Part shown: piece by piece, positions 9,515 through 19,732 of the stretch
Position numbering within the stretch: position 1 is the first letter of the stretch
Layout: the number at the start of each line of letters is the position of its first letter
Assembly: GCF_004346265.1 (NCBI RefSeq)
Contig: NZ_SMAP01000009.1
Location: 52,758 to 116,757, forward strand
DNA: 64,000 bases
Direction of reading: 5' to 3'
Source: Thermomonas haemolytica
Lineage (GTDB): Bacteria > Pseudomonadota > Gammaproteobacteria > Xanthomonadales > Xanthomonadaceae
Notes under the pieces: generated by a model
The model's database searches: none
Told to the model about the DNA's origin: nothing
The model's input: only the letters and a program-made list of their open reading frames with translations
Program-made: the position numbers and the translations under genes

Positions 9515-10234
9515 ATGATCGACCTCTATTACTGGCCCACCCCGAACGGCCACAAGATCACCCTGTTCCTGGAAGAGGCCGGCCTCGACTACCGGATCGT
9601 GCCGGTGGACATCGGCCGCGGCGCGCAGTTCGCGCCGGAGTTCCTCGCCATCGCGCCGAACAACAAGATGCCGGCGATCGTGGACCACGCGCCCGGCGAC
9701 GGCGGCGCGCCGATTTCCATCTTCGAATCCGGCGCGATCCTGCGCTACCTGGCGGACAAGGCCGGCCGCTTCGACGGCGTGGCCGCGGATGCCGATGCCG
9801 CCCGCGCGCGCCGGCAGCGGATCGAGGTGGACGAATGGCTGTGCTGGCAGGTGGCCGGGCTCGGCCCGATGACCGGGCAGTACGGCCACTTCCACGTGTA
9901 CACGCCGGAGGACGTGCCCTACGCGAAGGCGCGCTACCGCAACGAGGCGCTGCGCCTACTGGGCGTGCTGGATGCGCGCCTGGCCGGGCGCGAGTGGATC
10001 GCCGGCGCCACCTACAGCATCGCCGACATGGCGGCGTATCCGTGGATCAACGTGTACGACAAGGCACCGCTGGACCTGGCGCCGTTCCCGCACCTGCGCC
10101 GCTGGCAGGCGGCGATCGCCGCACGCCCCGCCACCGCGCGCGCCTATGCGCTGGCGCGGCAGGTCAACCCGAACGCCGGCCAGCCGCTGTCGGACGAGGA
10201 GAAGAAGATCCTGTTCGGGCAGGGCGCGCGCTGA
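9515..10234 (+). CDS. Glutathione S-transferase (YfcG/nu-like)
   Basis: Cytosolic glutathione transferase or disulfide-bond oxidoreductase, 239 aa. The N-terminal thioredoxin-like domain (about 1-85) contains YWPTPNGHKITLFLEEA, the Thr/Asn-Gly active-site segment of the YfcG/nu class. The glutathione-binding pair ES is in ISIFESGAILRYLADK, after PNNKMPAIVD with the cis-proline. The helical C-terminal domain has the usual GATYSIADMAAYPW N-capping motif, ending at RQVNPNAGQPLSDEEKKILF. A TAGAGT box lies at about 9482. It converges with the S9 peptidase gene. Physiological substrate unknown. Confidence 0.9.
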   Translation: MIDLYYWPTPNGHKITLFLEEAGLDYRIVPVDIGRGAQFAPEFLAIAPNNKMPAIVDHAPGDGGAPISIFESGAILRYLADKAGRFDGVAADADAARARRQRIEVDEWLCWQVAGLGPMTGQYGHFHVYTPEDVPYAKARYRNEALRLLGVLDARLAGREWIAGATYSIADMAAYPWINVYDKAPLDLAPFPHLRRWQAAIAARPATARAYALARQVNPNAGQPLSDEEKKILFGQGAR

Positions 10235-10246
10235 GCCCGCAGCGAT

Positions 10247-10267
10247 GCCGGCGCCCATGGCGCCGGC
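10247..10267. terminator. Hairpin between convergent gst and S9 peptidase genes
   Basis: Perfect 9-bp arms GCCGGCGCC / GGCGCCGGC with loop CAT, centred in the 58-bp convergent gap. There is no clear T-run on either side; it is probably a bidirectional transcription barrier. Confidence 0.45.
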
Positions 10268-10292
10268 GTGCCGTGCGCTCCGGGCAAGGCCG

Positions 10293-12614
10293 TCAGGACT
10301 GCGGCTTCAGCTCGAACTCCTTCGGCGGCTCCGCACCGAGCAGGTTCTTCACGAAGTAGTCCCAGCGCCGGCGCATCACGTAGTAGCTGTCCGCACCGTA
10401 GCCGTGGCGCGCGTGCGGCAGCAGCAGCAGGTCGAAGTCCTTGTTGGCCTTGATCAGCGCATCCACCACCAGCAGGGTGGACTGCGGCGGCACGTTGTCG
10501 TCCATCATGCCGTGCAGCAGGAACAGCTTGCCCTTGAGGTTCTTCGCCAGCGGCGCGTTGTCCTGCCCGGTGTAGTTGGTGGTGCCGTCGGGCTTGGTCT
10601 CCAGCAGGCCCTGGTAGCGCTCGCCCCAGTCGTCCTCGTAGCTGAGGTTGTCGTGGTTGCCGGATTCGGCGATGCCCACCTTGTACACGTCCGGGTAGCG
10701 GAACATCGCCGCCGCGGTGGCATTGCCGCCGCCGGAATGGCCCCAGATGCCGGCGCGCGCGGTGTCGATCCACGGATAGCGCTCGCCCAGCTGCTTCAGC
10801 GCGGCCACCTGGTCGGGCAGGGTGTTGTCGGCCATGTTGCCGTAGCAGCTGTCCTGGAACGCCTTGCTGCGCAGCGGCGTGCACATGCCGTCCAGCGCGA
10901 TCACCACGAAGCCCAGCTCGGCCAGCGCCTGGTGGTCGCCGTGCGCGGGCTGGAAGCTGCGGCTGCGCACCGAGCCGACCTGCGGGCCCGGGTAGATGTA
11001 GGTGATGATCGGGTACTTCTTGTTCGGGTCGAAGTGCGACGGCTTGAACATCTGGCCGTAGAGGTCGGTCTTGCCATCGCGCGCCTTCACCGTGAACGCC
11101 TGCGGCGGCACCCAGCCGGCGGCCTTCAGGCGGGTGAGGTCGGCGCGCGCGAGTTCCACCACCTGCGTGCCGGCGGCATCGCGCACCACCGCCACCGGCG
11201 CGCTGTCGATGGTGGAATACACATCCAGGAAATACTTGCCGTCGGCCGCGACGGTCGCGGCGTGGTTGGCGTTCTCCGGGGTCAGCAGGCGCACGCCGCC
11301 GCCATCCATGCCCACCGCGTACACGTGCACGTAGTACGGGTCGCGCCCGGCCTCGCGGCCGACGCCGGCGACCAGCAGGCGGCGCCCGGCGGCATCCAGG
11401 TGCAGGATGCGGGTGACGTTCCAGTCGCCGCTGGTGAGCTGGCGCTTGAGCTTGCCGGTGGCGAGGTCGTGCAGGTACAGGTGGCCCCAGTTGGATTTCT
11501 GGCTGAACCACAGGAACTCGTTGCTCTCCGGCAGGTAGCGCCAGTTCACCGAATCCAGCGCCGGTGCGCTCTGGTACTGGGTGGCCACGGTCTCGGTGTA
11601 CACGTCGCGCACCTTGCCGGTGGCGGCGTCGGCCACGCGCAGGGTGGCCGACTTGTGCCCGCGGTCGGTGCTGACGAAGGCCAGGGTCTTGCCGTCGCGC
11701 GCCCACTGCACGTCCTCCCAGCCGTCGCCGCAGACGATGTCATCGGCGCAGGTGGAGCGGTGCTGGTCCGGCGGCATCTGCAGGCGGATGGTGCGCGGCG
11801 CGTCAGCGGACAGGTCGATGATGACGCGCTCGATCAGGGTCACGTCCTTGTCGCCGGCGAACGGGTACTTCCACTGCTCGACCTTGGGCGCGCCGACGTT
11901 GGTGGCGACCAGGGTCATGGTGCTGGTCTTGCGCTGGTCCTGGCGGAAGGTGGCGATCTTCTTGCCGTCCGGCGACCACACCACGATCGCGTTGTCGGTG
12001 TGCTTCCAGCCGGCGTTGTCGGTGGCGTAGCCGTAGTCGGGCTGGCCGTCGAAGGTGAGCTGGGTCTCCTTGCCGGTGGCGACGTCGCGCAGCCACAGGT
12101 TCCAGTCGCGCACGAAGGCCTCGCGGGTGCCGTCCGGCGACGGCGCACCCGGCTCGCTGCCGGACGCGGCGCGCGCCACCGCCTTGCAGCCGGCGGCGTC
12201 GCAGCGGAACGCCCCCGGGCCGAACGCGCTGGTCAGCACCAGCGCGCCGTCGGCAGCGCGCTTGATCTGCATCGGCGGCAGCCGCTCCGCGGTCACCGGC
12301 CGGCCCTTGCCGCCGGCGGCCAGGTTGATGGCATCGGCCAGGGCCTGCGGATCGAACGCGGGCGCGGACGTGCCGGTGGCGGGGTCGAACCGCAGCACGC
12401 GGGTCTTGCCGTCGGTCTGCTCGCGGTAGACCAGGCTGCCGTCGTCCAGCCACTGCCCGCCGCTGACCAGGTGGTCCACCAGCGGCGCGGTGCGGTCGCC
12501 CAGCATGCCGGCCGCGCGCGCGTAGTCGGCCGCGGTCACCGCCTGCGCCGTGGCGCCGCCCGCCATCAGCATCCCCCCTGCCAGCAGGCAGGCCGCCATG
12601 TCGATCCGTCCCAT
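10293..12614 (-). CDS. Exported DPP-IV-like S9 family peptidase
   Basis: Serine peptidase of the prolyl oligopeptidase family, subfamily S9B (dipeptidyl peptidase IV-like), probably periplasmic. The 773-aa protein has a signal sequence of about 23 residues ending GGATAQA. A beta-propeller region with repeated WSPDGKKIATF-type blades occupies roughly 60-490. The alpha/beta-hydrolase domain follows. The catalytic triad is visible: Ser627 in GHSGGGNATA, Asp705/706 in MMDDNVPP and His737 in HARHGYG. This spacing is very close to that of mammalian DPP-IV. A second Met (residue 6) could be the start without changing the signal. It probably supplies proline-containing dipeptides during peptide growth, a common capacity in xanthomonads. 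Confidence 0.92.
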   Translation of the reverse strand: MGRIDMAACLLAGGMLMAGGATAQAVTAADYARAAGMLGDRTAPLVDHLVSGGQWLDDGSLVYREQTDGKTRVLRFDPATGTSAPAFDPQALADAINLAAGGKGRPVTAERLPPMQIKRAADGALVLTSAFGPGAFRCDAAGCKAVARAASGSEPGAPSPDGTREAFVRDWNLWLRDVATGKETQLTFDGQPDYGYATDNAGWKHTDNAIVVWSPDGKKIATFRQDQRKTSTMTLVATNVGAPKVEQWKYPFAGDKDVTLIERVIIDLSADAPRTIRLQMPPDQHRSTCADDIVCGDGWEDVQWARDGKTLAFVSTDRGHKSATLRVADAATGKVRDVYTETVATQYQSAPALDSVNWRYLPESNEFLWFSQKSNWGHLYLHDLATGKLKRQLTSGDWNVTRILHLDAAGRRLLVAGVGREAGRDPYYVHVYAVGMDGGGVRLLTPENANHAATVAADGKYFLDVYSTIDSAPVAVVRDAAGTQVVELARADLTRLKAAGWVPPQAFTVKARDGKTDLYGQMFKPSHFDPNKKYPIITYIYPGPQVGSVRSRSFQPAHGDHQALAELGFVVIALDGMCTPLRSKAFQDSCYGNMADNTLPDQVAALKQLGERYPWIDTARAGIWGHSGGGNATAAAMFRYPDVYKVGIAESGNHDNLSYEDDWGERYQGLLETKPDGTTNYTGQDNAPLAKNLKGKLFLLHGMMDDNVPPQSTLLVVDALIKANKDFDLLLLPHARHGYGADSYYVMRRRWDYFVKNLLGAEPPKEFELKPQS

Positions 12615-12757
12615 CGCATCCTCATCCGATCCTCGCGCCCAGGCGCAACGCCCGCGATCCTAGCGCGTCGCCGCCCCAGCCACCCGTGCCGATGGTGGGG
12701 GCGTCCCGCGGCGCGGCGCCGGGGCCGGACGGGGCGCGCGCTATCATGCGCGGCCTG

Positions 12758-13747
12758 ATGTCCCTGCCCTCCACCGCCTCCCCGCCCGCCGCGCTGCGGA
12801 TCGACCACGTGGCCGCGCCGCCGGCGGCGGTGCTGGCCGACCCGCGCACCCTCGCCGTGTTTGGCTTCGGGGACACGGCACCGGCTTCGCACCCCGACCC
12901 GCGCTATCTGCACGTGGCCCTGCCCGCGGTCGGTCAAGCCCCGCTGGAATGCTGGCAGGTCGAAGCCGAAGTAGTCCACGGGCGCGACGACGACATCGCC
13001 TGGAGCGCAGGCGGCGGCCTGCAGTTCGGGGCCCTTGAAATCCCGGACGACGGCGATGCCGACGCGGCGGCGGCAGAGGCCTATGCACGCCTGCGCCGCT
13101 GGCTGGCGCAGGGCGACTACCCGCATCCGCTGCGGATCTGGAACTACCTGGACGCGATCACCGACGGCGAGGGCGACGCGGAGCGCTACCGCCGCTTCTG
13201 CGTGGGCCGCGCGCGCGGCATCGGGCGCGAACTGGCGCCCGGCGAACTGCCCGCGGCGACCGCGATCGGGCATCCCATGCGCACCGGCCGCTTCCAGCTG
13301 TACTGGCTGGCGGCGCGCGAGGCCGGCACGCCGCTGGAAAACCCGCGCCAGGTGGAAGCCTGGCGCTACCCGCGCCAGTACGGCCCGCAGCCGCCCGGCT
13401 TCGCGCGCGCGCTGCTGCCGGCGTCCGAGGCGATGCCGCTGCTGCTGTCCGGCACCGCCGCGGTGGTCGGCCATGCCTCGCAGCACGACGGTTCGCTGCA
13501 CGGGCAGCTGCAGGAAATCCTGGCCAACCTGCACAGCCTGATCGCCACCGCGCGCGCGCTGCGCCCGGCGCTGCCATCGCAACCGGGCCCGCAGGCACGG
13601 CTGAAGGCCTACGTGCGCGACGCCGCCGCGCTGCCGGCGGTGGACGCCTGGCTGCAGGCGCAGTTGCCGCAGGTGCCGCGTATCGTCCTGCACGGCCACG
13701 TGTGCCGGCGCGAGCTGCAGGTCGAGATCGACGGCATCCTGCGCTGA
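12758..13747 (+). CDS. xanB2: XanB2-type chorismatase (3-/4-hydroxybenzoate synthase)
   Basis: Chorismatase of the FkbO/Hyg5/XanB2 family. In Xanthomonas, XanB2 cleaves chorismate to 3-hydroxybenzoate and 4-hydroxybenzoate, feeding xanthomonadin pigment and ubiquinone. The 329-aa product matches the family length. Family-typical blocks are LRIWNYLDAI, ERYRRFCVGRA, IGHPMRTGRFQLYWL, NPRQVEAWRYPRQYGP and LLSGTAAVVGHASQH. The RNase-like fold cannot be verified by eye. The start at 12758 is 10 nt after a TATCAT box, while an alternative ATG at 12746 overlaps that box. It is followed by hemB and aroE; aroE also belongs to the chorismate pathway. No other pigment genes are visible here. Confidence 0.85.
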   Translation: MSLPSTASPPAALRIDHVAAPPAAVLADPRTLAVFGFGDTAPASHPDPRYLHVALPAVGQAPLECWQVEAEVVHGRDDDIAWSAGGGLQFGALEIPDDGDADAAAAEAYARLRRWLAQGDYPHPLRIWNYLDAITDGEGDAERYRRFCVGRARGIGRELAPGELPAATAIGHPMRTGRFQLYWLAAREAGTPLENPRQVEAWRYPRQYGPQPPGFARALLPASEAMPLLLSGTAAVVGHASQHDGSLHGQLQEILANLHSLIATARALRPALPSQPGPQARLKAYVRDAAALPAVDAWLQAQLPQVPRIVLHGHVCRRELQVEIDGILR

Positions 13748-14800
<1,053 letters not shown>

Positions 14801-14816
14801 GCCCCGGAGGCCCGCG

Positions 14817-15650
14817 ATGCGCCGCTACGCCGTGTTCGGATCACCCATCGCGCACTCGCTCTCGCCGTTCATCCACGCCGCGTTCGCGCGCCAGACCGGT
14901 ATCGCGCTGGAATACGTCGCGATCGAGGCCGGGCATGGCGATTTCGCAGAAAAGCTTGCCGCCAGCGGGGTGGACGGGGCCAATGTCACCCTGCCGCTGA
15001 AGGAGGATGCCTTCGCCCTGTGCCGCTCGACCAGCGCGCGCGCGCAGCGCGCCGGCGCGGTGAACACGCTCCTGCACGAGGGCGATGGCTGGCGCGGCGA
15101 CAACACCGACGGCCTCGGCCTGGTGCGCGACCTCACCGAACGCCACGGCCTGGACCTGCGCGATCGCCGCGTGCTGCTGCTGGGCGCCGGCGGGGCCGCG
15201 CGCGGCGTGGCGCCCGCGCTGCTGGATGCCGGCATCCATTCGCTCTACATCGCCAACCGCACCGCAGAGCGCGCCGATGCGCTGGCGGACGCGCTGGGCG
15301 ATCCGGCGCGGGTGCATCCCCGCGGCTGGGACGCGCTATCCGACCTCGGCGAATTCGACCTGCTGGTGAACGCCACCGCCGCCACCCGCACCGGCGCGCT
15401 GCCGGTGCTGCCGATGGCGCTGGTGGCGCCGCGCAGCGTCGCGGTCGATCTCAATTACGGCGCCAGTGCGGTGGCGTTCCTGGCCTGGGCGCGCGCCGCC
15501 GGCTGCGCGCAGGCGTTGGACGGGCTGGGCATGCTGGTGGAGCAGGCCGCGGAAAGCTTTTCGCTCTGGCACGGCGTGCGCCCGGAGACCGATGCGGTGT
15601 ACGCCGCGCTGCGCGCACGCGTGGAAACATCGCCGGCCGCCGGCGACTGA
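14817..15650 (+). CDS. aroE: Shikimate dehydrogenase
   Basis: NADP-dependent reduction of 3-dehydroshikimate to shikimate in the chorismate pathway, 277 aa. The N-terminal catalytic domain has [14 protein letters not shown] (shikimate-binding serines) and [13 protein letters not shown] with the catalytic lysine. [11 protein letters not shown] contains the conserved Asp. The Rossmann motif is [17 protein letters not shown], followed by IANRTAERA, the NRT motif that favours NADP. The C-terminus carries [19 protein letters not shown]. The start at 14817 follows CGGAGG at 14805-14810. Together with the upstream chorismatase it links chorismate formation and use. Confidence 0.96.
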   Translation: MRRYAVFGSPIAHSLSPFIHAAFARQTGIALEYVAIEAGHGDFAEKLAASGVDGANVTLPLKEDAFALCRSTSARAQRAGAVNTLLHEGDGWRGDNTDGLGLVRDLTERHGLDLRDRRVLLLGAGGAARGVAPALLDAGIHSLYIANRTAERADALADALGDPARVHPRGWDALSDLGEFDLLVNATAATRTGALPVLPMALVAPRSVAVDLNYGASAVAFLAWARAAGCAQALDGLGMLVEQAAESFSLWHGVRPETDAVYAALRARVETSPAAGD

Positions 15651-15668
15651 CCCGGCCGCGGCGCGGCC

Positions 15669-16208
15669 TCACCCGCCAGCGCGCAGGTACTCGTCCTTCA
15701 GGCGCACGTAGTGCGCGGCGCTGTAGTAGAGCGCCTCGATCTCGGCATCGCTGAGCAGGCGCGCCTTCCTGGCCGGGTTGCCCAGCCACAGCTCGCCCTC
15801 GCCCACCACCTTGCCCGGCGGCACCAGTGCGCCGGCGCCGACGAAGGCGTGCTTCTTCACCACCGCACCATCCAGCACGGTCGCGCCCATCCCGATCAGC
15901 ACCGCATCCTCGATCGTGCAGGCATGGATGATCGCCTTGTGGCCGATGGTGACGTCGCTGCCGATGCGGGTGGCAAACCCGCCCAACCTGGCATGCGGGC
16001 CGTCGTGGCTGACGTGGATGACGCTGCCGTCCTGGATATTGGTGCGGTCGCCGATGCGCACGAAGTTCACGTCGCCGCGGATCACCGTGTACGGCCACAC
16101 CGAGACATCCTCGCCCAGCACCACGTCGCCGATCACGCTCGCACGCGGATCTACGTAGCAGCGCGCGCCGAGGGTGGGGGAAATACCGCGATAGGGGCGA
16201 AGATCCAT
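15669..16208 (-). CDS. Gamma-carbonic anhydrase-like hexapeptide-repeat protein (YrdA/PaaY type)
   Basis: Left-handed beta-helix protein of 179 aa. Hexapeptide repeats run from about residue 15 to 130 (VIGDVVLGEDVSVWPYTVIRGD, then IGDRTNIQDGSVIHV). Metal-ligand histidines are visible in HVSHDGP, GHKAIIHAC and the preceding IGSDVTIGH. The C-terminal helix is AEIEALYYSAAHYVRLKDEYLR. YrdA/CaiE-like proteins bind zinc, but carbonic anhydrase activity is proven only for some, so the activity is inferred. The start at 16208 lies 6 nt after a GATAAT box; a longer upstream frame has no matching sequence. It converges with aroE and diverges from the aldehyde dehydrogenase. Confidence 0.88.
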   Translation of the reverse strand: MDLRPYRGISPTLGARCYVDPRASVIGDVVLGEDVSVWPYTVIRGDVNFVRIGDRTNIQDGSVIHVSHDGPHARLGGFATRIGSDVTIGHKAIIHACTIEDAVLIGMGATVLDGAVVKKHAFVGAGALVPPGKVVGEGELWLGNPARKARLLSDAEIEALYYSAAHYVRLKDEYLRAGG

Positions 16209-16214
16209 GCGCGG

Positions 16215-16220
16215 ATTATC
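16215..16220 (-). promoter_or_regulatory. -10 box (GATAAT) 6 nt before the gamma-CA start
   Basis: GATAAT-N6-ATG on the minus strand, identical in layout to ubiE. Confidence 0.5.
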
Positions 16221-16244
16221 GCTGGATTCGCCCGCCATCCGCAC

Positions 16245-16250
16245 TACACT
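16245..16250 (+). promoter_or_regulatory. -10 box (TACACT) 7 nt before the aldehyde dehydrogenase
   Basis: TACACT-N7-ATG. It is back to back with the gamma-CA promoter, only 24 bp away. Confidence 0.5.
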
Positions 16251-16257
16251 GGCCCGT

Positions 16258-17670
16258 ATGGACACCGCCGCCGACACCCCGATCGCCGACCTGCGCCCCA
16301 CCCTCGACCGCCTGCGCGCGGCCTGGCAGGCGCGCAAACCCGATTTCACCCAACGCCGCGACGACCTGCGCCGGCTGCGTGCGGCGCTGAAGGACCGGCT
16401 GGACGAGATGGCGCGCACCATCGCCGCCGACTTCGGCCACCGCGCGCTGGACGAGAGCCGGATCGCCGACGGCATGACCGTGCTCAACGACATCGACCAC
16501 CTGCTCACGCACCTGCACAGCTGGATGCGCCCGCGGCGGGTCGGCGTGGGCTGGCGCTTCTGGCCGGGGCGGGCGTGGATCGAACCGCATCCGCTGGGCG
16601 TGGTCGGGGTGATCGCGCCGTGGAACTACCCGGTCAACCTGGCGCTGATCCCGCTGGCCACGGCGATCGCCGCCGGCAACCATGTCTATCTCAAGCCGTC
16701 CGAACACACCCCGCGCACCAGCGCCTTCCTGCGCGACCTGCTGGCGGAGGTGTTCCCGCCCGACCGCGTGGCGGTGGCCACCGGCGGCGCGGACGTGGGC
16801 GCGGCCTTCGCCGGCCTGCCGTTCGACCACCTGGTGTTCACCGGCTCCACCGCGGTCGGGCGCAAGGTGATGGCCGCCGCCGCCGCCAACCTGACCCCGC
16901 TGACCCTGGAGCTGGGCGGCAAGTCGCCGGCGATCGTGTGCCCCGACTTTCCACTGGAGAAAGCGGCCGCGCGGATCGCCACCGGCAAGTGGTTCAACGG
17001 CGGCCAGACCTGCATCGCGCCCGACTACGTGCTGGTGCCGGCGGCACAGCGCGATGCGTTCGTCGCGGCCCTGCGGGCGGAAGTGGTGGCGCGCTACGGC
17101 GCCAACCTCGACAACCGCGAGGACTACACCCGCATCATCAACGCCGGCCAGTACGCACGCCTGCAGGGCTATCTCGACGATGCGCGCGCGCGCGGCATCG
17201 AGGCCACCCCCCTCGCCGGCAGCGCCGACCCGGCGCAGCGCCTGTTGCCGCCGACCGTGCTGCTGGACCCGGGCGACGATGCGCGGGTGATGCAGGAGGA
17301 GATCTTCGGGCCGATCCTGCCGGTGAAGGGCTACCACACGCTGGAGGAGGCGATCGCCTACGTCAACGCGCACGACCGCCCGCTGGCGCTGTACCCCTTC
17401 AGCCACGACCGCGCCACGGTGCGGCGCATCCTCGATGCCACCCTCGCCGGCGGGGTGAGCATCAACGACACCCTGTTCCACTTTGCGATCGGCAACCTGC
17501 CGTTCGGCGGGGTAGGCCCCAGCGGCATGGGCGCCTACCACGCGCGCGCCGGCTTCGACGCCATGAGCAAGCAGCTGCCGGTGTTCCGCCAGGCGCGCCT
17601 GACCGCCGGCGACCTGCTCAAGCCGCCGTATGCGAAGGTGCGCTGGCTGCTGGACCGTATCATCCGCTGA
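16258..17670 (+). CDS. Coniferyl-aldehyde-dehydrogenase-like aldehyde dehydrogenase
   Basis: NAD(P)-dependent oxidation of an aldehyde to the acid. The 470-aa protein is the short ALDH type. The cofactor segment is APWNYPVNLALIPLATAIAAGN with KPSEHTPRTS. The general base is Glu218 in LELGGKSPAIV, and the nucleophile is Cys252 in GGQTCIAPDYVLVP. EEIFGPILPVKGY and PFGGVGPSGMGAYH are later family motifs. The GGQTCIAPDY form and the length match enzymes annotated as coniferyl aldehyde dehydrogenase (CalB), but the true substrate could be a fatty or aromatic aldehyde. xthA follows after 21 bp and may be co-transcribed. Confidence 0.9.
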   Translation: MDTAADTPIADLRPTLDRLRAAWQARKPDFTQRRDDLRRLRAALKDRLDEMARTIAADFGHRALDESRIADGMTVLNDIDHLLTHLHSWMRPRRVGVGWRFWPGRAWIEPHPLGVVGVIAPWNYPVNLALIPLATAIAAGNHVYLKPSEHTPRTSAFLRDLLAEVFPPDRVAVATGGADVGAAFAGLPFDHLVFTGSTAVGRKVMAAAAANLTPLTLELGGKSPAIVCPDFPLEKAAARIATGKWFNGGQTCIAPDYVLVPAAQRDAFVAALRAEVVARYGANLDNREDYTRIINAGQYARLQGYLDDARARGIEATPLAGSADPAQRLLPPTVLLDPGDDARVMQEEIFGPILPVKGYHTLEEAIAYVNAHDRPLALYPFSHDRATVRRILDATLAGGVSINDTLFHFAIGNLPFGGVGPSGMGAYHARAGFDAMSKQLPVFRQARLTAGDLLKPPYAKVRWLLDRIIR

Positions 17671-17691
17671 CACCGCGCAAGGACCCGACGG

Positions 17692-18462
17692 ATGAAAATC
17701 GCCAGCTGGAACGTCAACTCGCTCAACGTGCGCCTGCCACAGCTGCAACAGTGGCTGCAGCAGGCCGCGCCGGACGTGGTGGGCCTGCAGGAAACCAAGC
17801 TGGAGGACCACCGCTTCCCGGATGCGGCGCTGCTGGAGGCTGGCTACCGCAGCGTGTTCCATGGCCAGAAGACCTACAACGGGGTGGCGATCCTGGCGCG
17901 CGATCGCGCCCTGACGGACGTGCAGGTGGGCATCCCGGGCTTTGCAGACGACCAGGCGCGGGCGATCGCGGCGACGGTGGACGGCGTGCGCATCGTCAAC
18001 CTGTACGTGGTCAACGGGCAGGAGGTGGGCAGCGAGAAATACGCCTACAAGCTGCGCTGGCTGGAAGCGGTGCGAGAGTGGCTGGCTGACGAGCTGCGGC
18101 GGCATCCGCAGCTGGTGGTGCTGGGCGACTTCAACATCGCCCCGGACGAACGCGACGTGCACGACCCGGCCACCTGGAACGATGACCATATCCTCACCTC
18201 CGCGCCGGAACGCGAGGCGCTCCGCCAGCTGCTGGCGCTGGGCCTGCACGACGGCCTGCGCCTGCACAGCGAGGAAGGTGGCATCTTCAGCTGGTGGGAC
18301 TACCGGCAGGCCGCGTTCCGCCGCAACCTGGGCCTGCGCATCGACCTGACTCTGGTGTCCGACGCGCTGCGCGAGGCCACCTTGGAGGCCGGCATCGACC
18401 GCACCCCGCGCACCTGGGAACGCCCCAGCGACCACGCCCCGGCGTTCGTCGTCCTCGGCTGA
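17692..18462 (+). CDS. xthA: Exodeoxyribonuclease III
   Basis: AP endonuclease and 3'-5' exonuclease of base-excision repair, 256 aa. The N-terminus MKIASWNVNSLNVRL supplies the metal-site Asn, and LQETKLED the catalytic Glu. NLYVVNGQEVGSEKYAYKLRWL and VLGDFNIAPDERDVHDP contain the Tyr and Asp-Asn residues. The end FSWWDYRQAAFRRNLGLRIDLTLVS and ERPSDHAPAFV carries the catalytic Asp-His. The family variant with DERDVHDP is the ExoIII rather than the ExoA branch. Confidence 0.95.
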   Translation: MKIASWNVNSLNVRLPQLQQWLQQAAPDVVGLQETKLEDHRFPDAALLEAGYRSVFHGQKTYNGVAILARDRALTDVQVGIPGFADDQARAIAATVDGVRIVNLYVVNGQEVGSEKYAYKLRWLEAVREWLADELRRHPQLVVLGDFNIAPDERDVHDPATWNDDHILTSAPEREALRQLLALGLHDGLRLHSEEGGIFSWWDYRQAAFRRNLGLRIDLTLVSDALREATLEAGIDRTPRTWERPSDHAPAFVVLG

Positions 18463-18485
18463 GCCGGCGGCGGAGGTAGGAAACA

Positions 18486-18511
18486 CGAAGGCCCGGCACA
18501 CCGGGCCTTCG
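18486..18511 (-). terminator. Intrinsic terminator of glsB
   Basis: Perfect 11-bp stem CGAAGGCCCGG / CCGGGCCTTCG with a 4-nt loop. On the minus strand it is followed by a T-rich TGTTTCC, so it terminates glsB and may also stop xthA. Confidence 0.75.
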
Positions 18512-18564
18512 CGGGACATCCCTGTCGCGCCGCGCCGCGGGGGAGGCCGGCGCCGGCAGCGGCG

Positions 18565-18819
18565 TCAGCGCACGCTGCCGCGGCGGAACAGGTTGACGAT
18601 CGCCAGCAGGATGATCGCGCCGATCAGCGCGGTGATCAGGTAGCCGACCCAGCCGGCGAAGCTCAGGCCGACCATCGGCAGCACGTAGCCGCCGATCACG
18701 CCGCCGATGATGCCGACCACGATGTTGAGGATGATCCCCTGCTGCGCGTCGGTGCGCATGATGATGCTGGCCAGCCAGCCGGCGATGCCGCCGACGATCA
18801 ACATGACGATGAGGCTCAT
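18565..18819 (-). CDS. GlsB/YeaQ/YmgE family stress-response membrane protein
   Basis: An 84-aa very hydrophobic protein with three predicted membrane helices (about 2-20, 27-47 and 55-77) and glycine-rich GGIAGWLAS, VVGIIGGVIGGYV and ITALIGAIILL motifs. This is the transglycosylase-associated protein family (PF04226). The biochemical role is unknown; members are induced by acid, envelope or general stress. GAGGGAG lies 11-17 nt before the start. A 7-bp hairpin (GTCGATC / GATCGAC, 18845-18862) sits in the upstream leader region. Confidence 0.9.
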   Translation of the reverse strand: MSLIVMLIVGGIAGWLASIIMRTDAQQGIILNIVVGIIGGVIGGYVLPMVGLSFAGWVGYLITALIGAIILLAIVNLFRRGSVR

Positions 18820-19028
18820 GGACTATGCACTCCCTCGATGATGGGTCGATCCGGAGATCGACGTGGGCGGTCCGGCCAGCGCCGGGCCTGCGGATGCCGG
18901 CGCATGCCTCTCGCCGGCGTGAACCAGCTTGCCTGCCAGCGCGTGATGACCGCCTTCGCACACCTGACCGGGCGTTCAGCCATGCCGGCGCGGCGTGACG
19001 GCGGGCCGGTGCGCGGCATACTGTGCGC
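18820..19028. other. Divergent intergenic region glsB / rsmG
   Basis: About 209 bp without a credible gene. It holds the glsB leader with a small hairpin and the rsmG promoter box CATACT (19017-19022), which ends 6 nt before the rsmG ATG. The usual upstream partner mnmG (gidA) is not here. Confidence 0.5.
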
Positions 19029-19670
19029 ATGACCGCCGACATCGCCGCCCTGCGCCCCGAGCTCGAAGCCGGGCTGGCGCAGCTTGCGCAGGAGCCCGCC
19101 CTGGCCGGGCCGCTGCTCGACTACCTCGCGCTGCTGGCGCGCTGGAACGCCACCTACAACCTCACCGCCATCCGCGATCCGCGCGAGATGCTGGCCAAGC
19201 ACCTGCTGGATTCTCTGGCGATGCAGCCGTTCGTGCGCGGGCTCGCCGCGCTGGCGGACCTCGGCAGCGGCCCCGGGCTGCCCGGCATCCCGCTGGCGAT
19301 CGTCACGCCCGGGCTACAGGTGACGCTGGTGGAAAGCAACGGCAAGAAGGCGCGCTTCCTGCGCGAGGCGGTGCGCCAGCTCAAGCTGGGCAACGTGCAG
19401 GTGGCCGAATCGCGGATCGAGGCGTTCCGCCCGGCCGCGCCGTTCGCGGCCATCACCGCGCGCGCGCTGGCCACGCTGCCGCTGATCCTGGAGCTGGGCG
19501 GGCACCTGCTGGCGCCCGCCGGCCGCCTGCTGGCGATGAAGGGCGTGGTCCCGGCGGACGAGATCGCGGCGCTGCCGCCCGGCTGGCAGGTGGCGGCCAT
19601 CCATCCGCTGCAGGTTCCCGGGCTGGTGGCCGAACGCCACCTGCTGGAAATCGCCCGCCGCCAGGCATAG
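19029..19670 (+). CDS. rsmG: 16S rRNA (guanine527-N7)-methyltransferase RsmG
   Basis: SAM-dependent methylation of G527 in 16S rRNA; its loss gives low-level streptomycin resistance in other bacteria. The 213-aa protein has the N-terminal helix with [16 protein letters not shown], then KHLLDSLA, the SAM-binding motif [17 protein letters not shown] and [31 protein letters not shown] contains the conserved Arg-Ala. The start at 19029 follows CATACT-N6; a GTG 6 nt earlier is unlikely. It heads the conserved rsmG-parA-parB order. Confidence 0.96.
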   Translation: MTADIAALRPELEAGLAQLAQEPALAGPLLDYLALLARWNATYNLTAIRDPREMLAKHLLDSLAMQPFVRGLAALADLGSGPGLPGIPLAIVTPGLQVTLVESNGKKARFLREAVRQLKLGNVQVAESRIEAFRPAAPFAAITARALATLPLILELGGHLLAPAGRLLAMKGVVPADEIAALPPGWQVAAIHPLQVPGLVAERHLLEIARRQA

Positions 19671-19732
19671 GGCATAATCGACCGTCCCCGGGCCGCCCCG
19701 CGCCGGCCCCTTCCGCAGGAAACACACGCCGC

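Noticed and set aside
16216..18519. Minus-strand long frame opposite the aldehyde dehydrogenase and xthA
   Set aside because: Low-complexity composition and no motif; the plus strand carries two clear enzymes.
18842..18865. Hairpin upstream of glsB as a riboswitch
   Set aside because: A single 7-bp stem is too simple and has no recognised aptamer features.
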